A stretch of 64,000 nt of DNA, from positions 24,369,374-24,433,373 of the forward strand of contig CM045762.1 of NCBI GenBank assembly GCA_025200525.1. Reading direction: 5' to 3'. Positions 1 through 11,565 of the stretch are shown piece by piece. This DNA is from Camellia lanceoleosa. Lineage: Eukaryota; Streptophyta; Magnoliopsida; Ericales; Theaceae. A program made the translations under genes and the position numbers. Numbering within the stretch: the first letter of the stretch is position 1; every line of letters starts with the position of its first letter. The notes under the pieces were generated by a model, which saw only the letters and a program-made list of their open reading frames with translations, did no database searches and had not been told where the DNA came from.

Positions 1-1244
1 GGACCTTCCTGGATGGACCCCATCATCGCCTTTTTGAAAGATCGAACTTTGCGGAAGAAAGAAGGCGGCCCACAAGATCCGGCGAAGTCGAGGCGGTTTT
101 GGCTCTCACCTTCCGGCGCTTTGTACAAAAAATCTTTCACGGGGCCATATTTAAAGTGTGTCCACCCCTCTAAGGTGGAAGCCTTCCTCTATGAAATTCA
201 TGAGGGCATCTGCGGCAGCCATACTGGGGGCAGATCTTTAGCATACCGAGCAATCTCGCAGGGCTATTGGTGGCCGTGCATGCAGGCGGACGCGCAGAAA
301 TATGTTCGCAGGTGTGAGAAATGTCAGAAATTTGCTCACCAGATCCACCAGCCAGCGAGAGAGTTGCTCTCTCTCACAAGTCCTTGGCCATTCGCGCTTT
401 GGGGATTGGATATTGTTGGACCGCTCCCAGTTGCACCGGGCAATCGCAAGTTTTTCATTGCCGCCACTGACTATTTCACCAAGTGGGTGGAGGCAGAGCC
501 ACTAGCAACTATCAAGGAGAAGGATGTGAAGAAATTTGTCTGGAAGAATGTGATCACTCGCTTCGGTATTCCCAGAGCCTTAATCTCAGACAATGGTACT
601 CAATTCGATGGGAAACTCTTTCGCGGGTTTTGCGAGGAGTTGAAGATTGAATTCTACAATTCGACGCCGGCTTATCCCCAGTCAAATGGACAAGCAGAGG
701 CCTCCAACAAGACCATCCTGGACGGCTTGAAGAAACGGCTTGAGAAAGCTAAGGGTAAGTGGGTTGAAGAGCTCCCTAATGTGTTATGGGCATACCGCAC
801 TACATCGAGACGATCTACCGGGGAAACACCGTTCGCTCTGGCCTATGGCATGGAGGCTGTCATCCCACTGGAGATCGGCCTGCCAACCATCCGTTCAGAG
901 AGTTTCCAGCCGGATTCGAACAATGAAGTTATGGCACTGGAATTAGACCTAGCTGAAGAAAGGAGAGAGCGTGCACTAATTCACCTAGCGCCTATCGCCA
1001 GGAGCTTTCTAAAAAAATACAACAAGGCAAGTATCCTGTGTCATTTAAAATTGGAGATTGGGTCCTGAGGAAGGTGCTTGGCAACACGGTGGTCCCTGGC
1101 GAAGGAAAACTTGGTGCAAACTGGGAAGGACCATACAAGGTGGTTGGCCTAGCTGGCAAGGGGGCATACCATCTAGAAGATTTGGACGGTAAGGCTGTCC
1201 CCCGACCTTGGAACGCTGCCAACCTTAAGGTCTTTTACTTTTAA
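1..1244 (+). pseudogene. Ty3/gypsy integrase, C-terminal end of pol
   Basis: Integrase joins retrotransposon cDNA to host DNA. Counting from the Met at 13, an HHCC zinc-binding module is visible (H63, H70, C101, C104), followed by a D,D35E core: D133 in GLDIVGPL, D193 in SDNGTQF, E229 in NGQAEASN. The motif YRTTSRRSTGETPF is typical of Tat/Athila-type integrases. The frame breaks near 1011-1045, around a run of seven A, and resumes in another frame as the C-terminal module with GPYKV, stopping at 1242-1244. The Met at 13 is not the true start, because pol runs in from upstream. The catalytic residues are intact, but the frameshift makes the copy probably inactive. Confidence 0.9.
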
Positions 1245-2084
1245 GATGTAACTTGCTCTTGTTTAGCTTTTTTAGACCATTAGCCTTTCGGCACTACCTG
1301 TAAAAAAGATAGCATTGCCTTTGCAATGTTTACGTAATGAAAGCTAGTCCTATTGTTGTTGCTGTATTGCATTGTTTTTTGTATTACATCTTTGTACCTA
1401 AAGAGAATTTGTTTTCCGGAATGGGAACAGATCAGCATAAGCGATTGCGCATGGAACAATCGCATTCAAGCGAATGATTTTGCTCGCCGGTGGGAATGTT
1501 GGCGGCATGACCAACTAACCAAACATTGGTGAATTGCCCAATGTCGTAAGGCGAGCGGATTTTGCTCGCCCAACGTAGCATATTGGTGAATTGCCCAATA
1601 TGGGAAACGAGCTGATTTTGCTCGGGGGAAACGAGCTGATTTTGCTCGGGGGAAACGGCAACATTGATGTCTTTTCGGCAAATGTAAGGCGAGTGAATTT
1701 GCTCGGCGAAAAGAAGTAATAGCAATTGAACCAACTGCAAAATGACGTGCGTGCGAGTTTTTGCTCGGTCGGATAATCATTGCCAGCAAAGTGGGGCCGA
1801 GCGGATTTTGCTCGGCCAAATCCTACACATCCTACTTGGAAATAAAAGGGATTGCAGGGTTACGTGAAGACATATTGTTTGCGCGGTTAAGCCGATCAAA
1901 AAGTTGAACAAAATTTGGCAGAGGAAATTCAAACATACAAAAGCCGATCAAAAACAACAGTTGTGCGGGCAAACAGTTCATACTTCATTGATAGGGAATT
2001 TAATACAGGGAGGGGCCTTGCCCGGTTACATAGCAAAAAGGAAAGAAAAACAAGAGACAAAAAAGTACAAAGAAAGCAAAGTCA
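1245..2084 (+). repeat. Noncoding 3' region of Tat element with GAGC...TTTTGCTCG repeats
   Basis: No credible gene. The stretch is built around short GAGCNGATTTTGCTCG-like palindromes (about 1477, 1560, 1617, 1641, 1698, 1758, 1807). A 25-bp unit reading GGAAACGAGCTGATTTTGCT and onward is tandemly duplicated at about 1603-1655, and a block containing GTGAATTGCCCAAT occurs at about 1530 and 1586. Minus-strand reading frames here encode only these repeats and are not believed. Confidence 0.6.
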
Positions 2085-4231
2085 TCAGTCTAGGTCATCA
2101 AGGCTTTGCTCGGCTCCCTCCTCCGTCGGCTCGGCGCTCGGCAGGGTTTGCTCGGGCAGGATGTCCTCGGCATCGTCGTCTGTGCCTTCCACCGAGACGA
2201 CCCCCCGATCAATCACTTCATCCTCAGCATTGTGGGATGCTTCGGGTGGAGTTTGCTCGGCTTCTTTCTCGGCGGCGGCTTCTTCCTCTGCCTCTTTCCT
2301 CGCCTCCGCTATCAGACGGTTTTGCTCGGCTTGGGAGTAGGCTAGCATGTAGACCGGGATATAAGCAGTGGGTGGGTTGATGAACATCTCCGAATCCTGG
2401 CCAAGGCCAACTTTTTCCACGGCGGCTTTCCAGCCGCACTGGAAAAAGATGTCCTTAGTAGCCCGGACTTGGCGCCCATAAGTCTTCTCCCCCTGCTTAT
2501 ACCCACGGTCCTCTGCCTCGTCGACCGCCTTGTCCAGGGCGTCCTTGTGGGCATCCCTCAATTTGCGGAGCTCGGCCAGGTACCGTGCCTTGGCCTTCTT
2601 CTCGGCCTTCTTCTTATCCTCGTCTGCCCGGTCAAGCTTACAGCGCGATTCGTCGCTTCGTCGCCAGCGACCACACCTCGGCCTTCAGCATTTCTATCTC
2701 GGCCTGGAGCACTTTGTTCTCGGTGATGGCGTCTCGGAGACTCTTCCGAACTGCAACCATCCGCTCGTGGGCAAGATAGTTCTTTTGGGCGGTCTGCAAA
2801 ATAGAACAGATTATTAGTATCTAAAAGCCGAGCAGAAAAACCGAACAGAAAGTTCAAGAAAAGATGTTGAATTTACCAGCACAATAGATTCTGCCGCTGA
2901 GCGGAGGAGCTTGAGGTCGGTCAGCTCGTCATGCTTCTTCATGTCACCGGGCAGGATCAATCCCCTGGTCAAGTTGAAACCGAGCGAGATGTCCTTGTCC
3001 TCGGCGACAGAATCTGCGGCGGAGACCGCTCGGCCCTTGTAGTTGAACTCTGGCGCCCAGACCGGGGGGGCAGCAGGGGCCTTGCCTTTGGTTTTGCGGG
3101 CAAGTTGTTGCTCGGTCTGGTCGCCGAGCTCGGTAGAGGCCATTTCGGTGGTATCCTCATCCACAAGCCCCTGACCGGCGGCCTCCCTCCTCTGCTTCTT
3201 CTTTGGCCGACCAGCCTGTTGTTCGCTGGCCAGGGCGAGCACCGCCTCTTTTTGCCCGGCCGGAGTGGAAGATCCTCCCCCGGTTGCTTCGGGTGTTGGG
3301 GACTCACCTTCGTCCCCGGTTATCATTGATTTAATGGCTCTGATTTTCGCCATTTCTTGCTCGGCGGTGGTTGGGACGAGTCTGACCGGCGGTAAAGTGG
3401 GATCTGGTTCTGGGGTTGGCTCGCGCAGGAAGTCTGTGACCCTGCCTTTGCGCGGTGCTTGGTAGTTGTACGTTTGCTCAAAACCGAGCAAGTCTGGCGA
3501 CTCCCTCTCGGTTGCAGGAATGCGCAGCAACACTCTGATCGCCTCTTGGTTTGGTCGGTTGTAACGCGCGGCTAAATTCTTATCTGCAAAAGAGCAAAGT
3601 GTTAGACCGGTGCAATGAAAAGCAATTAAGAGAAGAAAGATAATGGTACGGTCAGCCGGGCTCCTTACCTGCTCTACCGAAGTGTTTCCTAATTTGCCAG
3701 CCCGGTATGGGTGCCTCTAGGTCTTCATAGCGACCGGACACCCACAAAAAGTCATCATCATTGGACTCTTTGTCCGGGTTGCCCTCGATGAGTTTTGCTC
3801 GGCCCTTCTTTACTTTAAGGTAGTAGCAAAACCCACCCTTATTTGAACTGAGGCTGTATTGGTGAAAAATTTCCGCGAGGCCGAGATCGAGACCGTCTTA
3901 GTTGGTTCGGCTCGGACGCCGCTTATTATTTTATAGGTATTGTTGGAAACCTGGGTTGGGCAAAGCCCTGTCTACCTCAAAAATTCGCAGATCAGGGGTT
4001 GGACCGGGAAGTCCGCCCTCTATTATTGACACCACGGTGAAGGGGCACCGTTCTAGATCGCCCCATGGAGTTTCTCCCTTCTTGCCGAGCTCTAAGACTA
4101 CGTCTTCAGGGATTTTGAATTCTTCTCGAAATTCAGCCATCGCCCCGGGCGAGCTAACCCTAAAGCGGTATTTGCCCATCTCTCTCGGCTATATGTACTC
4201 TACGGTATCTCGGTCAAAAATGTTGGTATGA
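2085..4231 (-). CDS. Antisense ORF of Tat element (transposase_28-like), spliced
   Basis: This is an antisense gene of the kind known in Tat-lineage elements (Pfam 'putative gypsy type transposon'); its function is unknown. Segments read leftward. (1) 4179-3931 starts MGKYRFRVSSPG and contains GLPGPTPDLRIFEV. (2) About 3890-3669 contains GGFCYYLKVKKGRAKLIEG and ends at a GTAAGG donor. (3) About 3587-2876 follows a TTTGCAG acceptor and is rich in Pro, Glu and Lys. (4) About 2795-2085 follows TTTTGCAG and is an acidic, Ala/Glu/Lys-rich coiled-coil-like tail ending SLDDLD-stop. A stop near 3930 and a frame slip near 2650 suggest decay. The splice sites are inferred from consensus only. Confidence 0.6.
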
Positions 4232-5309
4232 TTGCTCGGTCTTTGAGCTCTGCACGATGAAAAAAGGGCAAGGGTTAGCACGGCATATATTCTTGGCTTG
4301 CATTGGAAATAGCGCTAATAGGCTCTAGGTGTTTGGCCGGCCTCCCCTACCTCGGCCCATCAGGACGGCGGACTTAGCCTTCCTCTTTTTGGTTCAGGTT
4401 TCTACTCGGTCTATGAGTTCTGACCGGTTGGATTCTAAGGGACGTTTTTGCTCGGTCGAGCCCCAGAACAAGGAATTGGCCGATTTGGACCTTCACCGGT
4501 TAAGCCCTACCGATCTAAGGTGGATAGCTCGGTTGTGGCCTCAGTGCAAAGCCACAAACAGCTTTTTGCTCGGTTACGGCCCCAATTTTGGATCGAAAGA
4601 GTTTTTTGCTCGGTTTTGCCCAGAATTCATCTGGTTCATCTTGTTCTTCCTAGGCTAATGGCTCCTTCGAGCTACCTATGGGAAAATGGGGGCACGAGGG
4701 CCCCCTCTTCCCTTCGTTTCCATTTTCCTAGGGTGTGACGCATCCAAGCAAGGAAAAACAACCCTCAAAGCAAAAAAATACCAAGCACAGTATGCAAAAA
4801 TGAAGAACAAGCTTGAAAAACGGGAGTGAAAATGCAAGAGGGGGGAAGAAAGGGCTTACCAGGAAACGGAAGAGGGCCTCGAAAGCTCGAACACGTCGAA
4901 GATGGCAAGAATGAACGAGCAAGGAAGCAGCAATGACGAGAGCAAGAGAGTAGGCAGAGAGAGAGAGAGAGGCTGATTTAGGGTTTCTGCAAAAGGAGTG
5001 TGAGAAGTGAGGGGTTTGAGACCCCTCGTTTGAGCCAAAAAAGGGGGGGAAAAAACCCCCAAGCAAGGCCGTTGAAATTGCAGCGTTCGACAGCTGTATG
5101 CACGACCCAATGAGGTGATGGCACGTGGCTCTGACAGGGCGGCTGTCAGTACGGTTGTACGACTTTTGATGGGACTGCTTTGATCATCACCGGTCAATTG
5201 GGATTGCTCGGCGGCAAAAGTGTTCCCAGTTCCATCATTGCACGGCGGCAAAGCTGCATACGATAGCTCGGTCATAAGGTAAACCCAATCACGATGGCTC
5301 GGATGGGTT
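4232..5309. other. Noncoding stretch between antisense ORF and 3' LTR
   Basis: No gene is supported. It contains further TTTTGCTCGG motifs (about 4447, 4566, 4605), a short GA run near 4960-4980, and a G-run followed by AAAAAACCCCC near 5043-5060. It could hold the promoter of the antisense ORF, but I see no clear element. Confidence 0.4.
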
Positions 5310-5320
5310 TAAGGGGCAAT

Positions 5321-6219
5321 TGAGTGGGGAGATTTCCATCTGTTAGTACGGCCGAGCAAGAATAACGCGTTCTGATTCTGTGGCCAGCCGAGCTAATGGG
5401 GCGGTGTAACGGTAGAAGCGATTCGCTCGTTCGATTGACTAGGTTGACCGCAACTCTTGGAGGCCGGCGAAGACCACTAGGTCGGTCGAAGTTCAGAGTG
5501 AGATGCGACCGGGCTGAAGGGCTGACCGGCCACGCCGAGGATGCGGCTTGGCCGGCATGCCATTAACCGCCCAGCCGTGGCGAAGCTGTTGCGCGTGACC
5601 GAGATTGGTGATGAGACGGTTGGAGGCCGGCATGCCTCACAACCGGTCTATCGCGATGAACCGGTATAGGGTAGCTCGGCATTTGCTATTAAGTTCTGGG
5701 CTGGTTCTAAGTCATAAGCCGGCGGTATTGGCATGGTTGTGTGATGGCAATTTTCCACAAGTGTTTGGCCGGTCATGGTACCTCGGTTAAGGGTGCCACC
5801 TGGGCCAATGGTGTGAAGGAGAGGACGTCTGCTCCACGAACGCCTCAATACCGTTAGGCAGTTCTGCATGTACTGGAAAGAGGACAAAACCTTTACACGT
5901 GTAAGGTGGTGAGAGGCGAGCACTGCCACCTGTCCAGGAAAGGACAGCAGAGGTAGTGCGCGCACAATCTTGGAGCTGCGTGGGCAGCCTAGATATGGAG
6001 AGGGAAGGCGAACGTTTCAGGTATGCGATTTCACTCTCACAAATTCTCTCTCTCTTTCCATTGTCTTCTGGCTCACTGAACTGACTTGAGCGTCGGAGGG
6101 TTTTTCCGGCACACCACCGCCGGGCAGCTCACCATTCTTGTGTTGCAGAGACAGACGCCGTTACCAGAAGCTCGACGTTCAAGGTGTACGGAGAGTCGTG
6201 GATATTTCGCCCCTGTACA
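5321..6219 (+). repeat. 3' LTR of Tat-like gypsy element
   Basis: A polypurine tract (AAGGGGCAAT, 5311-5320) precedes TGAGTGGGGAGATTTCC. The proposed end is CCCCTGTACA at 6219; its reverse complement TGTACAGGGGCGAAATATCC resembles the start, as expected for LTR termini. The U5-like text CTGACTTGAGCGTCGGAG (about 6080) is a common plant gypsy LTR motif and recurs in similar form in the solo LTR at 56775-57357. Length is about 899 bp. The 5' partner LTR is outside the window, so the borders are inferred. Confidence 0.6.
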
Positions 6220-6672
6220 AAACTGATAAAGGATTGTGAGAGAACCCAACCACCCCTTGCTGAACACATCTTCTTGGCATCTTTCGGGTCTTGAGCTTTA
6301 AAAGCCTTGTACTTAAGCTCATTAAAGATGAACTCCATCAGTTCATTCGGAGGTTTGGTTTTTGTTACGTATTGCATCTCAGCAAGGAGATCATCGAGTC
6401 CCAAAATTATAGCTGGTTTGTCAAACCAGTTCAAGTACTGTTCCTCCACACAATATTTGATAAAACTGAGCCACGAGACAGAATTGGACCACTGCCGTCT
6501 TCCGACAATTGAAAACTTTTTTCTTATTGCGTAAACAATTGACATCATTTTAGAATTCTTGAGCAAAGCTACAGTCCAGTCAGAGAAGATGAGCCTGACA
6601 AATGCTACCAAGTCCAAGCCAAGAGCACCGATAAGAAGAGTGTAGGTGACTGCAATGTCCAAGTGGTGGAGG

Positions 6673-7523
6673 CAAGAAATGGCAGTTCTTGATCGTAAAT
6701 GCTTGATAGCGGTGATCTTGATTCTTGATTCTTGAGTGTAAAGGCCATAGTGTAATTCAAGCAGAATTAAACCGTGAATTTTTTTATTTTTCGTACAATT
6801 TGAAAAAAACTTACCGATACGCATATTTTTTTTCATGATCATATTTATTGGGTTAAAAATAAATATTGATCAATTTTTATAAATTTTTAAGTATGATCCA
6901 ATATATTTCATATTTTTAAATCACTATAAATTGAGTTTTTTACATTTTATTTTAATAATTAATGACTTTATGTTATACAAAAAATCAATCACTAACTATT
7001 ATATATAAGATAAATAATGACAAAAGTAAGAGAATAAATAAGAGTCTAAATATATATATATATATATATACATATTTTAACCAAGTCAAATAGATAATGA
7101 CCACACTTATTGTTATTATTATTTTCAAACAATACATAGATAGACACACATAAACAAAATAGTTTAATGATACCAGCTGAATAGAATAGCATAGGTCTTA
7201 CAGTTTCAACAAATCAATAACATGTTCTTCATCTTCCCTCTTCTCTTTCTCTATCTCTTGCTCTTCCATTTTCTCTCTTTATCTTCCTTCTTCTATCTCT
7301 CTTCCCCCATTTTCAGCCTTTTTTTTTTTTTTTTTGGTTTTTTTTCAAAAGCAGGTTTGAATCAGATTACGTAACGGTGCATAAAGTGCCGTTACAACCG
7401 TTACAACTTGTCGACTGTGAATCTCAATCACATTACAAAAGCGGCCGTAACGGGTGGCGGTAACCGCTAAAACCGTTACGTAACGGCGTTACGTAACGGT
7501 TACGGCCGCTTTTCAAAACCTTG
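6673..7523. mobile_element. hAT-like non-autonomous insertion in gene A exon
   Basis: It is flanked by the 8-bp direct repeat GGTGGAGG (6665-6672 and 7524-7531), matching hAT target duplications. Paralogous gene B reads uninterrupted through the same point (about 48819). The right end, inverted, reads CAAGGTTTTGAAAAGCGGCC; the left end keeps only CAAG. A GC-rich hairpin (AAAAGCGGCCGTAACGG with its inverse, 7438-7515) sits at the right end. It also holds a (TA)n run (about 7052-7072), a long pyrimidine tract (about 7219-7340) and no gene. Confidence 0.7.
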
Positions 7524-8666
7524 GGTGGAGGTGTTGTTTATGATGGGATGCAAAGCGTTGAAACGAAATCACAATCAAAACCGAGCAAACCAAGCGGAAA
7601 AAGAAGCCTCTCTTACAAAGCACCACAGGCACCTTGGTGTAGAGCACATCATACAAGAAATTCAGTTCCAATTCCATAACTCTAAGAGCATCGTGAGGAG
7701 ACCTTTCAAACATGAAAACTCGACTCTCTTGCCGATCTTCAAGGCTAGATGCGAGGTCAACAATTAGTCCCTTGAAAATTTTGAAGAACTTGTATGCTGC
7801 ATTCACCTCAATTTCTTCTATGGGCTTTTTGATTGAAAGCTGTGCCTCCATGTTTTCTTCTATGGGATCTTTTCTTCTATGGGATCTTTTCTTGACTTCC
7901 TTTGCGAAAACAATCTTAACTGGGACGTGACCCTCCATGTTTGACGAGTATTCCTCCATGAGCCAAGGATAATCTATTCCAGCTTCTGGCTTTGGAAGCA
8001 TAGAAGCCTTAAAATTACCCAAACAAGCTAAATAAAGAGCACGAGTTCGCTCAGCATACTTAATAGTTCCAGCTACAAACATGAGGAGAGTTGGGATCCA
8101 AAATTCGTTAGGAAGAGACTGCAAGAAGACATAAGCAACTGCAACAAACTGGACCATAAGGCTGAGCAAGTGTCGAAGCCATAGTTCATTGCCTTCGAGG
8201 GCAAAAGCAGAGATGGTATCTGGGCCACCAAGGTGTAGCAATAGAAATGGAGCCCAAAAAACTGCAATGTCTTTGTTTACAAGTTCCTTGCCATTGTGAT
8301 TACCTGTTGAAAATAATAAGGCCACTGTTTGATGCAACTTATGCTTCTAACTTATTAAGCATAAATAATTTAAATAAGTTGATAATTAAAAACTAGGTGA
8401 GTGAAGTTTTTGTTTTTTAGTTTTTGCTTTTGGATTATTAATTTTTAATTAAGAATAAATTGTACTAAATAGTACCGGTTTTAGGTTGTAGCTGTAAGAT
8501 AAATTGTATTTATTTGTGTATTAGTGTGGTGATATTAGTTGGTTGTGATTAACTCTATAAAATCAGTAAAAGCCCAATTTCATGGGACAATAAGTGACTT
8601 GATTATTTTTGTAAAATAAGAGACAATAAGATCTTTTCACCTCTAATTTCATGGGATTAGATTAGT

Positions 8667-8898
8667 AAACCCAAAGTCCTATGACAGTTTTTCAAACAAA
8701 CATGATTACTAATATATTCTCACCTTAAAATAATCAGGATATGAGAGTAATATAAGTGAAAAGATTATGTTGCCTCTTTTCATTAATAAACCCAAAGTCC
8801 TATGATAATTTTTCAAAACAAACATGATTATTATTAATATAATCTCACCTTAAAATAAATAGGATATGAGAGTAATATGAGTGAAAAGATTATGTTGT
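8667..8898. repeat. Tandem duplication, about 115 bp x 2
   Basis: Two adjacent copies (about 8667-8774 and 8788-8898) share AAACCCAAAGTCCTATGA at the start and GTGAAAAGATTATGTTG at the end, with scattered differences. They lie inside the intron-like insertion of gene A. No coding potential. Confidence 0.8.
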
Positions 8899-9137
8899 CG
8901 TTTGACAACAATTTTTTTGCCTAAATAAGCACAAAAAAACAAAATAGGTTCAATAAGTTAATAAAACAAAATGTCACATTCAAACTATACTCATTTCACT
9001 TTTTCACTTACAGTCATTACATCGAAACCAAAAAAAGCTAAAAATTCTTCCCAAACGGAACTAATTTAGTCAGACTAAATTAGTCAAAAAATTAAAAAGC
9101 TAGATTAAATTAGCTCTTCTCAAACAAAACCTATTCA

Positions 9138-9548
9138 GCTTGTTTGGTTTTAGTTTTCAAAAAATTTTACTTTTTTATTTTTTGTATTCTAATGTTTTCA
9201 ATTATTTTTTGTAATATTTTAAGCATTTTTTTAAAAAAATTTTTAGACACACCTAATATAAATACACTTAAAAAGTATAATATTTGTGAATCTTTTTTTA
9301 AAAAAAATACACTAAATACCAAAAAATACAAAAAAAAAAAAAAAAAAAATTCACTACATTTTTTCTTGTTTTTGTGTATTTATTAATTTTTTAAAATATT
9401 TTTTTACAAATATTTTACTATTTAGATATATCTAAGTAAGGTGCATCTAAATAAGTAAAAAAATTACTTAAAATTTAAAATATATTCACTAAAAATAAAA
9501 AAAAAAATATGAAAAAAAAAACTTAGTTTTCAAAAAACCGAAACCAAA
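9138..9548. mobile_element. MITE-like sequence with inverted ends
   Basis: The left end TTGTTTGGTTTTAGTTTTCA and the inverted right end TGTATTTGGTTTCGGTTTTT are similar. The interior is almost pure A/T with several homopolymer runs. The target duplication is unclear. It lies within the insertion that splits gene A. Confidence 0.4.
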
Positions 9549-9863
9549 TACAGTGATTATTATTATTATTTTTTTTTCAAGTATCTTATTATAAGTTGTT
9601 TTGAGTGTAGCCATTTCATATCCAAAAGTACCTTGGGCACTGAAGATGAGTCCAACAGCAAAGGCAGCGACCCAGTCAGCAAGGAGATAAGCAGCCCAGG
9701 TGAACAAGGTTATAATTCTCTTTTCGGTACGTTTTCGCAACGGTGCTATGTAAATCAACAATGTCTGCAATAACAAACTGACCAGGACATTGCCACGTAT
9801 GTTCCATTTATCCCATTCATCCTTCACAATGCTCGGAATTGCGAAATACTTGCTATCCAGCTC

Positions 9864-10717
9864 CTGCTTAATTCATCATTATTAACGTTCTGTTTGTCTC
9901 TTAGAAAAATTACTTTTTATAAAAATATTTTATTATGTTTGATTGTATTATTGAGACTGGCAGTGGAGTGATGGTGATAGGATGGAGGAGAGTTGGTGGG
10001 GTGGAGTAGTGGTTGTAGTGATGGCAATGGTGGGGTGAAAGTGGTAGTAGTGTCGGCAGTGGGAATGGGGGTGGGAGTGGCCATCGCCCCCCTACCATTC
10101 CAAACTTTTTAATCATGCATGTTCGCCTCCGTAGATTTGAAAAAATAAGTAGTTGCATTACTTATTGAGAAAAGTTAGGAATTATGAAAATTCTTTCATA
10201 AAAATGATCATGAAAGAGTTATGATCCTTGAATTATTTTGATTAGTGTACAGTACTTTATTATAAGTGTAATTCAAGGGTCACAAAACTTTCATAAAAGA
10301 TTTTTCATGATACCTAGCATTACTGTTACTTATTTTGTGAAGTGGGTTAAAAGTTATTTTTTTTGTTTTTTTTTTAATTACTTTTTTGAAAAAACATACA
10401 AAAAAGTAAAGAGATAGTGTGATTCAAAAAAATAAAAATAATAATAAAAAAAAAATTGGCTTTTAACGATATTGCCAAAATAAAGGTGAGATTCAAAGTA
10501 TAAAATTTAACAATTTCAACAAAATATAATAATAATATTTGGTTTCTCACAATTAGTATTGATAGATTTTTTACAATTGATCTTTTATAGCTCAATACGA
10601 GTATAAGTGAATTATATATATATACATATATTTTAGGCTATTTTTCACCTTTTATGTATGTAAATTTTTTTGTTGTAGTATACACTATTTTATAGTGTAG
10701 CAGTATTAATAAAACTT
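9864..10717. other. Noncoding flank of gene A
   Basis: No gene is seen. A short GTGGTGG-rich stretch lies at about 9957-10080. Two inverted copies of TCATGAAA-containing sequence around 10170-10320 form a loose foldback. The rest is AT-rich. Confidence 0.4.
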
Positions 10718-11555
10718 GGGTTAAATTTATTTTATCCTCTCCTCATTTGGGTTTGAAGCACTTTATCCCCTTCTTGTTCAAACACAGTTAGAAAGCGTAT
10801 ATGTGGTTTTGGATTAAAGTGTTGCCATTAGTTTTTCTATCAAAACTAACAGAAGGTGTATTATACACACCATTTTTTAGGAGGTTTTATTTTCTGAAAG
10901 ATTTAAATGAAATTAATACAACAAAAGGACAATTTTATCCCTATTTTCTCCAAACATAAAATTATATTAATATGTTAATTAAAATAAAATAAAATATAAT
11001 TAAGAATTGATCTAAAATATAAAATATAATTAAGAATTGATTTAAAATATAATTAAATAAAATATAATATAAAATAAACAATAATTAAGAATTGATCTAA
11101 AATGTAATTAAATTAAAATTATATTAACATGTCAGAAATTATAATAAATAATTAAGAATTTACGATTAATTGTGATATAAAATCTAATTAAATTAAAATT
11201 AGATTAAAAAGTTAGTAATTACAATAAATAGTTAAATATTTAGGATTAATTGTAATCTAAAATATAATTAAAATAAAAATTAAAGAATTACAATAAATAA
11301 TTAAGAATTTATAATTAATTGTAATTGAATTGAATTAATACTATACATTATAAATTATATGTATGAGAGATGAGAGAAAAAGAAAATAACAAGAAAATAA
11401 GTTTTTTGGATATTATAATCATTTCACATCTATTGTTAACAGTGTTAACAGTTGGATTTTAGTTTAAAACTATATGGTGGGCATATGACTATTTTTAAAA
11501 GATAGGGGTAAAGTGCTATCAAGCCATACTATAGAGAGATAAAAGGAATTTTTCC
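10718..11555. mobile_element. MULE-like MITE, 838 bp
   Basis: Flanked by the 10-bp direct repeat AATAAAACTT (10708-10717 and 11556-11565), fitting the 9-10 bp duplications of Mutator-like elements. The ends GGGTTAAATTTATTTTATC and, inverted, GGAAAAATTCCTTTTATC match over about 60 bp, including GCACTTTA. The interior is a degenerate array of AATTAAGAATTGATCTAAAA-like units. A right-hand part of a second copy is at about 52239-52820. Confidence 0.75.
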
Positions 11556-11565
11556 AATAAAACTT

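Larger units (their letters stand above)
1..6219 (+). mobile_element. Ty3/gypsy retrotransposon, Tat-like, 3' part
   Basis: The left edge of the window lies inside the element. In order it holds the integrase end of pol (to 1244), a repeat-rich noncoding stretch, an antisense gene (about 4231 to 2085), more noncoding sequence, a polypurine tract just before 5321, and a 3' LTR to about 6219. A sense pol followed by a long 3' region with an antisense ORF is known for Tat-lineage (Ogre/Retand/Grande) elements. The sequence is richer in G+C than its surroundings. The right end abuts DUF594 pseudogene A. No target duplication can be checked because the 5' end is outside the window. Confidence 0.85.
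8306..9628. mobile_element. Intron-like insertion in gene A flanked by 5-bp repeats
   Basis: In gene B the coding sequence runs through CAAGGTAAT without interruption. In gene A the same site is split by 1323 bp, with TACCT on both sides in plus sense (8301-8305 and 9629-9633), that is AGGTA in the coding strand. The duplicated AGGTA provides both an AG|GT donor and an AG acceptor, so the insert could be removed as an intron, giving Gln-Gly-Asn in frame. The interior holds a 115-bp tandem duplication, a MITE-like sequence and AT-rich DNA; I see no matching terminal inverted repeats. It could instead be an ordinary intron that B has lost. Confidence 0.5.
6220..9863 (-). pseudogene. DUF4220/DUF594 membrane protein gene A (interrupted)
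   Basis: Plant-specific DUF4220 plus DUF594 family; function unknown. Pieces in coding order: 9863-9632 (contains VKDEWDKWNIRG and a membrane segment with AAYLLADWVAAFAVGL), 8303-7532 (FWAPFLLLHLGGPDTISAFA, the DUF4220 hallmark, then KYAERTRALYLACL and two hydrophobic stretches), and 6664-6220 (AVTYTLLIGALGLD, then GGWVLSQ). An 851-bp insertion (6673-7523) splits an exon. The DUF594 C-terminus is missing beyond 6220, where the gypsy LTR begins. The middle piece is an uninterrupted frame of about 260 codons. The gene is related to pseudogene B, which keeps the missing C-terminus. Confidence 0.85.

Noticed and set aside
4728..5275. Minus frames downstream of the antisense ORF as extra exons
   Set aside because: Low-complexity Phe/Leu/Ser composition, no splice borders and no similarity to the antisense protein.
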